A stretch of DNA of 53,231 bases, taken from an uncultured Erysipelotrichaceae bacterium (GTDB lineage: Bacteria > Bacillota_I > Bacilli_A > Erysipelotrichales > Erysipelotrichaceae). Position 1 is the first letter of the stretch, and each line of letters opens with the position of its first letter. The DNA lies in NCBI GenBank assembly GCA_947385085.1, contig CANDJN010000014.1, forward strand, positions 1 to 53,231. The letters are read 5' to 3'. The notes beneath the pieces were generated by a model. It made no database searches. It was not told the origin of the DNA and saw only the letters and a list, made by a program, of their open reading frames with translations. A program made the position numbers and the translations under genes. Of the stretch, positions 1-8,301 are shown one piece after another.

Positions 1-39
1 AGTAATCTTATTTTTCCTTTGTTTTAGAGTGATTGTATG

Positions 40-90
40 AGTAAATTCCACTAATTGTTTTTTGTCTCTTGTTGTGGAATTTACTTTTTC
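40..90 (+). terminator. Intrinsic terminator of a gene left of the window
   Basis: Two 12-base arms (AGTAAATTCCAC at 40-51 and GTGGAATTTACT at 74-85) form a perfect stem followed by a T run. It would end a plus-strand transcript entering from outside the window. The rest of bases 1-200 shows no gene. Confidence 0.7.
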
Positions 91-200
91 ACTTTACCAT
101 TTTTAAAAAGGTTAAAGAATTTTTTCATTATTCACCAGGTTTTAACGAGTATATAATGTGCCGCAATGGCATCATCAACCTACTTTGAGACAAGCATGGT

Positions 201-1460
201 CTACATAATGACTTCATAATGCTTTTCCTCTTCATTCATCATTGCTTCTTTAGGAAAGAAAACCTTGTGTTCTTCCTTGGTAGGGCTACCGCAAACCGCA
301 TGAACCATATCGCTCACTTCGGAAAGCTCGCGCACATGATGATCTTCACATAGAATCCAAATATTGTGACCACTGTCTTTACGACTATACGGTGAATACA
401 GCCTTTCTGCGGCTTTATCAGTAAAAAGATAATAATTATCATCGAAGCCCAAAGCACTCACGCGTTTCCTTAAGTTTTCCACTTCTTCTGCACAAGTCAA
501 GGAGCGATATTCAAATAACTCACGATCCAATATCCGATGAGTCAAATCACGCAAAATTGTATCCTCATGATTTCTCAACAGGGAAAAGCCATAATAGGCA
601 GCGGCTTCATCAAGATAAAACAGATCATGGATGCTTGCTTCCTGATCCATTAAAAATGGATGAAACATTCTAACCTCGCTTAACGTCTCAGGGTGAATGC
701 GGTATATATCACGCATCCGGCGAAACAGCATGGCGATCAAACCCTCATAGCTGCGGGCAACCGGATGTAAATACACTTGCCAATACATATGATAGCGTGC
801 CATGATATAATCCTCTACACTATGAATTCCGCTTTCCTTTACCGTCAGCTTCTGATCCACGATGCGCATCGTGCGGATGATTCGCTCTAAATCAAAGTGA
901 CCGTAGCTCGTACCGGTAAAGTAGGCATCACGCAACAGATAATCCATGCGGTCCGCATCCAGCTGACCGGAGATGATTTGGTTTAACAGATCGTTTTGAT
1001 GTGTTCCTGAGATAATATTTGCCACATCACTGCTTAAATGCGGATGCGCCCTTTGTAAGATTGTATGAATTTCACTGTCTTCTGTTATAATCATGCGGGT
1101 GAATTCCTCATGTTTGCGTTGACTGATGGCTTCAAACGCATGAGAAAACGGCCCATGACCGATATCGTGCAGTAATCCTGCCAGCATAACAGCGATCTTT
1201 TCATAGTCGCTGAGCTGTTGTGATAGTTCCAGTATTTCATGAACCATTCGGCGGACAATTTCATAAACACCGAGTGAATGTGAAAACCGCGAATGCTCAG
1301 CGGTGTGATAAATTTGAAAATCTCCGCCTAACTGATGAATCCGCCGCAGTCTCTGCATTTCCTTGGCATTGATACAATCCCAGATCACCTGATCCTCCAC
1401 ATGAATATAGCCGTGAATCGGATCACGCAGCACCTTTACTTCCGCAGTCTTATGAAACAT
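201..1460 (-). CDS. HD-domain phosphohydrolase (YwfO/dGTPase-like)
   Basis: This is a cytosolic metal-dependent phosphohydrolase of the HD superfamily, related to the B. subtilis YwfO type and more distantly to dGTP triphosphohydrolases. The metal site is visible: a histidine cluster HSRFSHS near residue 60, the HD pair in LLHDIGHGPFSH near residue 98, and a distal Asp in LDADRMDYLLRD near residue 170. About 419 residues is the normal length. I chose the ATG at 1460, 7 bases after AGAGG; an in-frame GTG lies two codons upstream. The gene is monocistronic behind a leader with its own terminator hairpin. The natural substrate (dNTP or alarmone) cannot be told from sequence. Confidence 0.85.
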   Translation of the reverse strand: MFHKTAEVKVLRDPIHGYIHVEDQVIWDCINAKEMQRLRRIHQLGGDFQIYHTAEHSRFSHSLGVYEIVRRMVHEILELSQQLSDYEKIAVMLAGLLHDIGHGPFSHAFEAISQRKHEEFTRMIITEDSEIHTILQRAHPHLSSDVANIISGTHQNDLLNQIISGQLDADRMDYLLRDAYFTGTSYGHFDLERIIRTMRIVDQKLTVKESGIHSVEDYIMARYHMYWQVYLHPVARSYEGLIAMLFRRMRDIYRIHPETLSEVRMFHPFLMDQEASIHDLFYLDEAAAYYGFSLLRNHEDTILRDLTHRILDRELFEYRSLTCAEEVENLRKRVSALGFDDNYYLFTDKAAERLYSPYSRKDSGHNIWILCEDHHVRELSEVSDMVHAVCGSPTKEEHKVFFPKEAMMNEEEKHYEVIM

Positions 1461-1486
1461 CTGCACACCTCTTTTCCTATGTTCAG

Positions 1487-1513
1487 TTAAAAAAGCCCAT
1501 TTTCATAGGCTTT
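1487..1513 (-). terminator. Terminator hairpin inside the leader of the HD gene
   Basis: On the minus strand AAGCCTATGAAAATGGGCTT folds into a short stem followed by six U residues. It lies between the promoter at 1617-1645 and the HD gene start. It therefore either attenuates the gene or ends a separate small RNA. Confidence 0.6.
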
Positions 1514-1612
1514 GCTTGTTCTCCTGTACAGCGATGAGAACCATTCAAAAGCATACGCTCACCGCTCCCTTCCCTGTGACATGAATATCTTCTATAACAT
1601 TGACCCTGATAG
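1514..1612 (-). ncRNA. Structured leader or small RNA of unknown class
   Basis: About 100 transcribed bases separate the promoter from the leader terminator. The minus strand can form AGCGGTGAG paired with CTCATCGCT (wobbles allowed). I see no T-box motif and no riboswitch core that I recognise. Part of it (1531-1562) resembles the 3' half of the tRNA-Leu at 3598-3683, so it may also be a tRNA relic. Confidence 0.35.
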
Positions 1613-1616
1613 CCCT

Positions 1617-1645
1617 ATTTTATAACATATGCGATGGGATGTCCA
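1617..1645 (-). promoter_or_regulatory. Sigma-A promoter of the HD gene leader
   Basis: TGGACA (-35) and TAAAAT (-10) are separated by 17 bases on the minus strand. Transcription would start near 1610, giving a leader of about 150 bases. Confidence 0.55.
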
Positions 1646-1759
1646 TAGTTTTCTGATCGTTCAGGATTTTGTAAATATCAGTGCTTTAAAGCATTGTGAT
1701 AAATTTCCCTGATTGAATAAAATATCCTTTGTACAATCATTGATTATATTCTAACCGCC

Positions 1760-2529
1760 TTAGATTTTAGTAAGTAAATTACTTGATGAATTACTATGTT
1801 CTTCCAAAGCTTTTATTTTTGCTTCTTGAATTAATTCCTCAATACATTGTCTAAATGTTTTTGACATATTACCGGAATTCCCCAGCATTCTATAAAGGCT
1901 TGACGCAGATAAATTCTGACCATCTAATGTATCTAATATTAAATTCTTTATTTCTGCTTTCGTTCTTCTTTCTTTTTTATTTGCAGTATTGTTATTTTGA
2001 TTTTCTCTGAATTTTTCATGGATAGGAATCACAACAGAGAAGAACGATCTATCTTCATCTGTTAATAACTTTGGCATAGGAGAGCCATTGTCTCTGATTC
2101 CCTTTATTGCGGTAGGGATTCCCGTATTTCTTCCTTCTACTAAATGTAATTCTTTTAGAAAATCACCTATTCTCCTGTTACGATACCTTCTTGTCCTCAT
2201 TTGATAATTTGCGATGTCCTGATCGCTAATGGATCGATCGGGCCCCGGTATACTTGTTATTTCAATTTGTTCCTTCTCAATGCGTATCGTGATCGGTTCA
2301 TATATTTGATATGATTTATGATATATTGCATTCGATATAAATTCTTCCAAAGCTTCATAGCTGTAATTTTTTACGCGTATGGCTTCAGCTTGATTATCTA
2401 ATTTAAATATTCTTTCCGCTATCACATTATTTTTAATATAACTTAATACATCTCTTAATTGAATTCAATTCTTGCCCATTCTACAACATTTTCATTCAAT
2501 AATTTCTCAATGGATATAGGTATCGACAT
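1760..2529 (-). pseudogene. AlbA_2/HATPase-type ATP-binding protein gene with internal deletion
   Basis: The gene begins with a good ribosome site (AAGGAGCT) and ATG at 2529. It encodes about 24 residues typical of an AlbA_2 (divergent AAA-4, COG2865) N-terminus, ending ENVVEWARIEF, then a stop. The next bases resume in another frame with the C-terminal half, open from 2425 to 1760. That half has the HATPase-like region around EEFISNAIYHKSYQ and PGPDRSI, the RRYRNRRIGDFL segment, GRNTGIP, and a C-terminal helix-turn-helix. Most of the AlbA_2 domain, roughly 200 codons by comparison with the family, is missing at about 2455-2465. The 221-residue remnant has no clear ribosome site and is probably not functional. 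Such proteins are often transcriptional regulators or stress and defence accessories. Confidence 0.75.
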
Positions 2530-2546
2530 ATATTAGCTCCTTTCAG

Positions 2547-2579
2547 ACTCACGACTAACTCACGACTAACTCACGACTT
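2547..2579. repeat. Three 11-bp tandem repeats
   Basis: ACTCACGACTA occurs three times in a row; the last copy ends in T. The array lies directly upstream of the ribosome site of the broken AlbA_2 gene and covers the end of the neighbouring broken Ig-like gene. Confidence 0.85.
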
Positions 2580-3323
2580 AATTATACTAATGCCATCAAG
2601 ATAAATCAATGTTAAATAAAATTCAATCAATGTATTGGCACAAGGAGAGCTATATAATAAATGTCTAGACGATGCTACAGGTACTTCAACTTTTTTCTCT
2701 TTAACGGTAACTTTGAATTCCTTTGTGGTTTTAAGTCCCTTCTTATCAATCGCAATCACACTGATTTTGTATTCACCTTCTTTAAAAGTATCAGCCTTAC
2801 CATCAACATAATTTGTTATACTCTTCTGTCGCTTTCTTATTGACCTCTATGGCTTTGTCATTTATCTTGATATCGCCATCCACAGGATCTTTCACACTTT
2901 CGATATTATTACGGATAATGAATTCATCACCAACTGTTAACTCAATCTCATTTTCTTTGAACTTGATCTCAGGTGCTTTCGTATCTTTCACATTAACCTT
3001 GTATTCAACTTGTTTTTCCAGGCCTTCATTTGTTAAGACAAACTTTAATGTCTGTTCACCAATCTTTGTAGTGTCAACCTTTGGAACTTCTTTCAGTTCA
3101 GCTTCTCTAGTTTCTTTTACAAGCTCTTTCTGAACATCATAATCCTTAGTTCCGTATTCAATGTCCTTCACTTCTTCATTGAAGGTAATTGACATACTAT
3201 CAATAATTGTTTGCTTAGGTTTTCTTCATACATAAGATAACCTCCGAAACACAAGCACAATATAACTATAATACTGGCGATAACTACTTTTTTGTTTTTG
3301 CATAAATCCTTAATTTTTTCCAT
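2571..3323 (-). pseudogene. Membrane-anchored Ig-like surface protein gene, frameshifted twice
   Basis: Read through two frameshifts, this encodes a short cytosolic tail (MEKIKDLCKNKK), one membrane segment, then bacterial Ig-like modules. One module has KVNVKDTKAPEIKFKEN and the next DKKGLKTTKEFKVTVKEKK. The first break is one base missing in an A-run near 3208. The second is one base extra in an A-run near 2811 (AACAAATTATG). The C-terminus is abrupt: after VEVPVASS the sequence turns into unrelated residues and stops at 2571. Intact relatives usually carry a CHAP or NlpC/P60 wall hydrolase after such modules; none is seen here. Both breaks lie in homopolymers, so sequencing error is possible, but the lost 3' part supports real decay. 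Confidence 0.7.
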
Positions 3324-3529
3324 ACTTTTACCTGTTACATGATAAAAGGCCATGGATAACATTGATACATTCATTGTATTATGAATAATAATAGTCCCGT
3401 GATTGTTGTAATACCAGAACAAATAATTCCGATCAATGATAATGTTTTGCGTCCTATAGAAATAACAAATGCAATTTACATAATAGCTTAAATAAACTTT
3501 TTCATTATATGATAAAGCTTGTGATGGCA

Positions 3530-3588
3530 CAAAAAAAGAGGCGGCAGCCAATAGACAATTCAGTATCTATTTCATAACGCCTCTTTTA
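3530..3588 (-). terminator. Terminator of tRNA-Leu
   Basis: AAAAGAGGCG (3534-3543) and CGCCTCTTTT (3578-3587) pair across a loop of about 34 bases. A run of T follows on the minus strand. Confidence 0.6.
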
Positions 3589-3597
3589 TTGATGATA

Positions 3598-3683
3598 TGG
3601 TGCAGTCGATGAGATTTGAACTCACACGAGCATACGCTCACTACCCCCTCAAAGTAGCGTGTCTGCCATTCCACCACGACTGC
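3598..3683 (-). tRNA. tRNA-Leu (anticodon GAG)
   Basis: The acceptor arms GCAGTCG and CGACTGC pair fully. A class II variable arm (GAGC-GTAT-GCTC), a T-loop TTCAAAT and an encoded CCA end are present. The anticodon loop TTGAGGG gives GAG, reading CUC and CUU. The gene bounds the decayed region on its left, and its 3' half has a diverged copy near 1531-1562. Confidence 0.93.
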
Positions 3684-3797
3684 TTCATTAAGACCACGAT
3701 ATAATCATATCGTATTTTGCGAAAATAATCCATCCTTTTTTTGAAAAATTATTATGAAATGAATGTCATACCGTGATCCTCACTGCTCTTTAAATTG

Positions 3798-4607
3798 TTA
3801 TAAAGAATTCAGCCATGTTTCCAATAATGGCATCCAGCTCTCACATTCCGGCTGAAGCTTTTCGCCGTCACTGCGCCGTGTTAATCTTCCTGCCGTTGCT
3901 AGACCATGCGGTCCTTTATCATACATATGAAACTCACATAAAACACCGGCATTGACCAAAGCAGACGCAAACAACAACGAATTGGCAACCGGAACGGTGG
4001 GATCACTGTATGTATGCCAAATAAAGGTTCTTGGTACCTCGTTATGTACTTGACGCTCCAAGGAAACTAACTGTCGCAGCTGCGGCTCATCATAATCCTT
4101 TTGCAACAAATTGTGGAAGCTTTCCTCATGCGCCATCGCACCCGAGGAAATCACCGGATAACAAAGAATCTGCGCAAACGGACGCAGCGTTGTATCATGG
4201 AAAACATTCGTAACCAGCGGATGGTTCCAAAATATTCCCAAGCTGGCCGCAAGATGACCACCGGCAGAAAAGCCCATGGTGATAATACGCTCCTTATTAA
4301 TATAATATTCATCGGCATTTTCCTTTAAAAAGCGAAAGGCTGCCGCACATTCCAACAAAGCCTGAGGAAACGCTGCCGGAGCGCAGGAATAGCGCAGCAC
4401 AGCTACTTGATAGCCCATGGCATTGAGTCGTAATGCGATCGGCTCTGCCTCACGATCCGATGTAAAACGATAAGCACCCCCCGGCATTAACAATATCGCC
4501 GGACGCACCTTGTCGTAAAATTCATCAGATGGCTCCATAAAATAGGTCTGTAATACTGCCTCGGTGGGATTTTTGCCAATCGAAATCGGAATCGTTTGTG
4601 TAATCAT
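3798..4607 (-). CDS. Alpha/beta-hydrolase esterase (BD-FAE/acetyl-esterase like)
   Basis: This is a cytosolic serine esterase of the COG0657 alpha/beta-hydrolase group. The oxyanion motif PGGAYRFTS is at about 42-50. The nucleophile elbow GFSAGGH gives Ser114, Asp202 lies in YSDPTVP and His234 in KGPHG, so the triad is complete. There is no signal peptide. At 269 residues it has the family length. It follows manA on the same strand, but a terminator at 4643-4670 lies between them, so it may have its own promoter. In this setting it probably removes acetyl or acyl groups from an imported sugar. The substrate is inference. Confidence 0.8.
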   Translation of the reverse strand: MITQTIPISIGKNPTEAVLQTYFMEPSDEFYDKVRPAILLMPGGAYRFTSDREAEPIALRLNAMGYQVAVLRYSCAPAAFPQALLECAAAFRFLKENADEYYINKERIITMGFSAGGHLAASLGIFWNHPLVTNVFHDTTLRPFAQILCYPVISSGAMAHEESFHNLLQKDYDEPQLRQLVSLERQVHNEVPRTFIWHTYSDPTVPVANSLLFASALVNAGVLCEFHMYDKGPHGLATAGRLTRRSDGEKLQPECESWMPLLETWLNSL

Positions 4608-4642
4608 AATAATCTCCTCTCTTGCGCTTCAAATAGGAACGA

Positions 4643-4670
4643 GAAAAACGGCAGGCTGATTCCCGCCGTG
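4643..4670 (-). terminator. Terminator after manA
   Basis: On the minus strand ACGGCGGG and CCTGCCGT pair around a short loop and are followed by TTTTCTCG. It separates manA from the esterase gene. Confidence 0.55.
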
Positions 4671-4675
4671 ACTTC

Positions 4676-5638
4676 TTATACTCGTGACAAAATAAAGCGA
4701 CATGTTCCTTTCACATGAACCGTACCGGAATTGGCACTCACGAAAATAGAATCGCCTTTCGTTACCGGTAACGTTGTATCTCCGTTTTCGATCACGCCTT
4801 CACCATCGACAATGATAAAGGACGCGAAGCTTTCTTCATTCACATTCACGCTTGCTTCCTCTTTTACCTCATATACATACGTGGTAAAATAATCGCATGA
4901 TGCCATCATAGCGCAGGAATAGCTACCGTGATCCTCCCATTCCCCGGCCGGCTTGAAATCACTTTCAATCGGTGTTAAATTGGAAACCTCGATTGCCTTA
5001 TCAATATGCAATTCACGCGGCTTTCCATCCTTTCCTACCCGTCCAAAATCATAAACGCGATAGGTCGTATTGGAATTCTGCTGGATTTCACAAATCACGA
5101 TACCTGCACCAATCGCATGAATGGTACCCGATTCGATAAAGAATACATCGCCCTGATGAACCGGAACACTCTTTAACACATCCAGAATCGTATTGTTCTC
5201 AATGCGCTCGCGGAACTCTTCCTTACTGATTTCCTGATTGGTACCATAATACAATGCAGCTCCCGGTTCTGCTTCCAGAATATACCACATTTCCGTTTTG
5301 CCATATTCATTTTCCACCCGCAAGGCATAATCATTATCGGGGTGAACCTGTATCGACAAATAGCCCTTCGCATCAATAAACTTAATTAAAATCGGAAAAT
5401 TATCAAAAGCGGCGCCTTTGGTTCCTAATGCTTCCTTACCCAGCTGATCCAAATACTCACTTAGCTTCATACCGGTGCACGGACCGCTTGCGACAACACT
5501 CTGTCCATCCTTATGCGTCGATAATTCCCAGCTTTCTGCCATAACATCAAGATCACTGACCTTGTTATAGCGCTCCTTCAATTTCGTTCCTCCCCACAAA
5601 TAATCCTTAAATGCAGGGGACAGTTTCACCATTGCCAT
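4676..5638 (-). CDS. manA: Mannose-6-phosphate isomerase, class I (cupin)
   Basis: It interconverts mannose-6-phosphate and fructose-6-phosphate in the cytosol, using one zinc ion. The zinc ligands are visible: Gln97 and His99 in LSIQVHP, Glu116 in GKTEMWYIL, and His174 in ESGTIHA. The catalytic Arg194 lies in NTTYRVYDFGR. At 320 residues it matches the short Firmicute ManA form. It sits directly downstream of a Cof-type HAD phosphatase with no gap (ATG right after that gene's stop), so the two are co-transcribed. It is one of three ManA homologues in the window (also 9102-10841 and 38877-39818). Confidence 0.92.
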   Translation of the reverse strand: MAMVKLSPAFKDYLWGGTKLKERYNKVSDLDVMAESWELSTHKDGQSVVASGPCTGMKLSEYLDQLGKEALGTKGAAFDNFPILIKFIDAKGYLSIQVHPDNDYALRVENEYGKTEMWYILEAEPGAALYYGTNQEISKEEFRERIENNTILDVLKSVPVHQGDVFFIESGTIHAIGAGIVICEIQQNSNTTYRVYDFGRVGKDGKPRELHIDKAIEVSNLTPIESDFKPAGEWEDHGSYSCAMMASCDYFTTYVYEVKEEASVNVNEESFASFIIVDGEGVIENGDTTLPVTKGDSIFVSANSGTVHVKGTCRFILSRV

Positions 5639-6439
5639 TTAAATGACCTCCATTTCCTTTAAAACTGTATATATTCCTTCTTCTTTTACTGTTGGGCATA
5701 TCCGATCAGCGACCGCATCCAAATACGGATGGTGCTTACGCATCGCGATTCCGCAATTGACTGACTGTAACAGCTCTACATCATTATCGCCATCGCCAAA
5801 CGCATAAGTGTTTTCCTTGGAAATCTGAAAGGCATCCATGATTCGCAATGCCCCCGATCCTTTATGCACACCCTTGCGGGCGATATCAAAACTATCGGCG
5901 CCGCGATGATAGGAGCACTGATAATTTGCTTCCAGCTCATGACCGACTTGCTCCAAAAAGGAACGATCTTGAAAAAGCAATGTGATCTTTTCCACCTTGC
6001 CGCGCACCTGATCAAAATCACGATATGCGACAAAGCCTTCCACAGGCAATTGATAGAGATCCATTAAATGACAATACTCTTTTTCCCGTAAATCCTTCAC
6101 ATAACAATGATCGGCCGCCTCAAGAAAATAATTAATGGAATGCTGATCCATATATTCAATCAATACTGCCAATTCATCATCCGCAAACACATCGTGATGA
6201 ACAATCTTGTCATGAATCGCCACATAAGCGCCGTTGCTGGCGACAAAACCATCCAGGCCCAGTGAACGGGCAGCGCGAGGAATATAGCTCAAAGCCCTTC
6301 CCGTAGCCAATACACAGAGATAATCCTTTTCCTGTAATCGGCGAATGGCTTGCTTTGTCAAGTCCGTAGGCGTATAAATTTCATCACGCTCATCCACCAA
6401 TGTTCCATCATAATCAAACAATACCAAGCCTTTAAACAT
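5639..6439 (-). CDS. Cof-type HAD phosphatase
   Basis: This is a HAD-superfamily sugar-phosphate or nucleotide phosphatase of the Cof/YbjI group (C2 cap). Motif I is FDYDGTL near residues 8-14, and motif IV is GDGDNDVELL near the C-terminus. About 266 residues is the usual length. I moved the start to the ATG at 6439, six bases after GGAGG; the ATG at 6445 directly abuts the Shine-Dalgarno sequence. It is transcribed with manA from the promoter at 6461-6489. A physiological substrate cannot be assigned. Confidence 0.88.
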   Translation of the reverse strand: MFKGLVLFDYDGTLVDERDEIYTPTDLTKQAIRRLQEKDYLCVLATGRALSYIPRAARSLGLDGFVASNGAYVAIHDKIVHHDVFADDELAVLIEYMDQHSINYFLEAADHCYVKDLREKEYCHLMDLYQLPVEGFVAYRDFDQVRGKVEKITLLFQDRSFLEQVGHELEANYQCSYHRGADSFDIARKGVHKGSGALRIMDAFQISKENTYAFGDGDNDVELLQSVNCGIAMRKHHPYLDAVADRICPTVKEEGIYTVLKEMEVI

Positions 6440-6460
6440 ACACATCCTCCATATGCATTA

Positions 6461-6489
6461 ATTATAGAAGAAAGGCGCCTTGAATGCAA
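6461..6489 (-). promoter_or_regulatory. Sigma-A promoter of the HAD-manA operon
   Basis: TTGCAT and TATAAT are spaced 17 bases apart on the minus strand, about 20 bases upstream of the HAD start codon. Confidence 0.65.
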
Positions 6490-6542
6490 TAACCTTTCCG
6501 TGTCTTTTCCTTCGCAAGGGAACCGATTATACCCTTGGCTTA

Positions 6543-7355
6543 TCATGCCCTCTTACATTTTAACAAATGCTCGATCAATTCCTCCACACCATGTTCATAA
6601 CAGGAGGCCACGATCATATCCGCATATTGCTTACATAAGGAAGTACCGTTTTCCAGCGTTACTCCCAGACCCGCTTCCTTGATCATGTTGGCATCGCTGT
6701 TTCCATCGCCAATCGCGACAGCGTGTTCCATAGGAATATCAAGATACGCCAACAGCTCTTTTACTGCCTGTTCTTTGGAGCGCCCTTTGGGAATCATATC
6801 AATAAAAGTATCGGTACTGCGATAAATGTCCAATGCTTCCCCCAGCATTTGTTCTAACTGCGGCATGTGCTGATCGAGTATATCCTTACTTTGAGCGATA
6901 CTGCATTTATAAATGGGATAGCGAATATATTGTGTTACATCCTGTGCTAAAATCACATCGATGCCGCAATTAATGCGATCTTGTGCGATACCTTCATCAT
7001 AATCACTCGCTACCGCATAAGTGCCTTGTTCCAGCGATACATGAAGGTCATGCGATTTGGCATATTCAATGATCGAGTTACACACATCAAATGATACGGC
7101 ATACCCCTTCCATAATGCATTTTTCTCCATATCGAAAATAAAGCTGCCGTTATCCGCAATGACGAATCCGCCGTAAGACTCCATTTGCAGCTGATGTGCG
7201 ATAGGAAAGATGCCACCGCTTAAACGAGCAGAGTTCAATACGATGCGCATGCCGCTTTGCTGCAGCGTGATCATTTTCTGTTTTAATCCTGCTTCTAAAA
7301 CAGTACCGCCATAGGGAAGCAGTGTTTTATCCAGATCACATATGAGTACCTTCAT
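6543..7355 (-). CDS. Cof-type HAD phosphatase
   Basis: A second Cof-like HAD hydrolase of 270 residues. Motif I is ICDLDKTLL (Asp7, Asp9), with Lys where most members have Gly; HAD motif I tolerates this position. Motif IV is AIGDGNSDANMI. The family dephosphorylates sugar phosphates or other small phosphate esters in the cytosol. It follows the third HAD gene by 18 bases and is separated from the next HAD gene by about 100 bases that hold a new promoter. No specificity can be read from the cap domain by eye. Confidence 0.88.
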   Translation of the reverse strand: MKVLICDLDKTLLPYGGTVLEAGLKQKMITLQQSGMRIVLNSARLSGGIFPIAHQLQMESYGGFVIADNGSFIFDMEKNALWKGYAVSFDVCNSIIEYAKSHDLHVSLEQGTYAVASDYDEGIAQDRINCGIDVILAQDVTQYIRYPIYKCSIAQSKDILDQHMPQLEQMLGEALDIYRSTDTFIDMIPKGRSKEQAVKELLAYLDIPMEHAVAIGDGNSDANMIKEAGLGVTLENGTSLCKQYADMIVASCYEHGVEELIEHLLKCKRA

Positions 7356-7373
7356 AAAACTTCCTCATTTCTA

Positions 7374-8162
7374 TTAATCTTGAATCATATCCATCTCTTT
7401 TAAAGTCTGATATATCGTTGGCTCACTTGCAGTGCCGATCACACGATCCGCATATGACTTAAGCATTTCACTACCGCTTCCCATAGCGATACCGCAGGCC
7501 GCTTCTTGAAGCATTTCCTTATCATTTTGAGAATCACCGAACGCCATGTACTCATTTGGCGCAAATCCCCAGTGTTTCATCAAAATGCGGATGCCCGTTG
7601 CCTTATTCACATCCGTTTGTAAAAAATCCACACAAGTGTCACAAGGATGCTGCAGCTCTAGACCTTCCACGGCTTCAAAAGGACTCCAGTCATAGTCTTT
7701 TCTTTCATAGGCACTAAGCGATGTCAGCGGTTCATGCCGCCATTCGCGCACCGCTGCTGCCCTAAAATGAAAATCTTGAAACACCTTTAAAGAATAGTCA
7801 TTGATCGGCATTGTCATAAAATCATACTTTCCATGAGAATGAATGCAAACCTGATACTGCTTGCCAAGATCAAATAGCTGTTGGCACTGTTCTTCCGTAA
7901 AATATGATTCGTGAATCAATTTTCCGGTTTCATCATAAATACTGGTACCTGCGCCGCCGATGTAGCCGTCCCATTCAAACATTTGCAAGACTCCCAGCTG
8001 TTCCGCCATTTCCTTAGGCCGGCCGCTGCACAGCGCTACCTTAAAACCGTTTTGTTTCAGCTGCTTCACTGCCTTTAAACTCTCCGGCAGCACACAGCCG
8101 CGACAGTGATCAAAAAACGTACCATCGATGTCAAAGAATACTGCCTTTATCTTCACTTTCAT
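7374..8162 (-). CDS. Cof-type HAD phosphatase
   Basis: A third consecutive HAD phosphatase, about 262 residues. Motif I FFDIDGTFFDH is near residues 9-19, SGRPKEMAEQL forms the motif II region, and AFGDSQNDKEML is motif IV. The reading frame stays open upstream to 8426, but that extension has no HAD homology. The ATG at 8162 has GGAAGG about six bases upstream, so I start there. The gene runs into the next HAD gene with an 18-base gap. Substrate unknown. Confidence 0.87.
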   Translation of the reverse strand: MKVKIKAVFFDIDGTFFDHCRGCVLPESLKAVKQLKQNGFKVALCSGRPKEMAEQLGVLQMFEWDGYIGGAGTSIYDETGKLIHESYFTEEQCQQLFDLGKQYQVCIHSHGKYDFMTMPINDYSLKVFQDFHFRAAAVREWRHEPLTSLSAYERKDYDWSPFEAVEGLELQHPCDTCVDFLQTDVNKATGIRILMKHWGFAPNEYMAFGDSQNDKEMLQEAACGIAMGSGSEMLKSYADRVIGTASEPTIYQTLKEMDMIQD

Positions 8163-8301
8163 CCCATTCCTTCCTATTTCCATACCACTTATAATCGACA
8201 TATGATCTTTCATGATCGAACAAGGGAGTTGTCCCAATTTCATGAACCAAACAAAACAGAAGCGCAGCTGCTCTTGGCAATCTGCGCAACGTATTGAAAA
8301 A

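Noticed and set aside
1467..1645. T-box or known riboswitch in the HD leader
   Set aside because: No AGGGTGG-type T-box sequence and no recognisable aptamer core.
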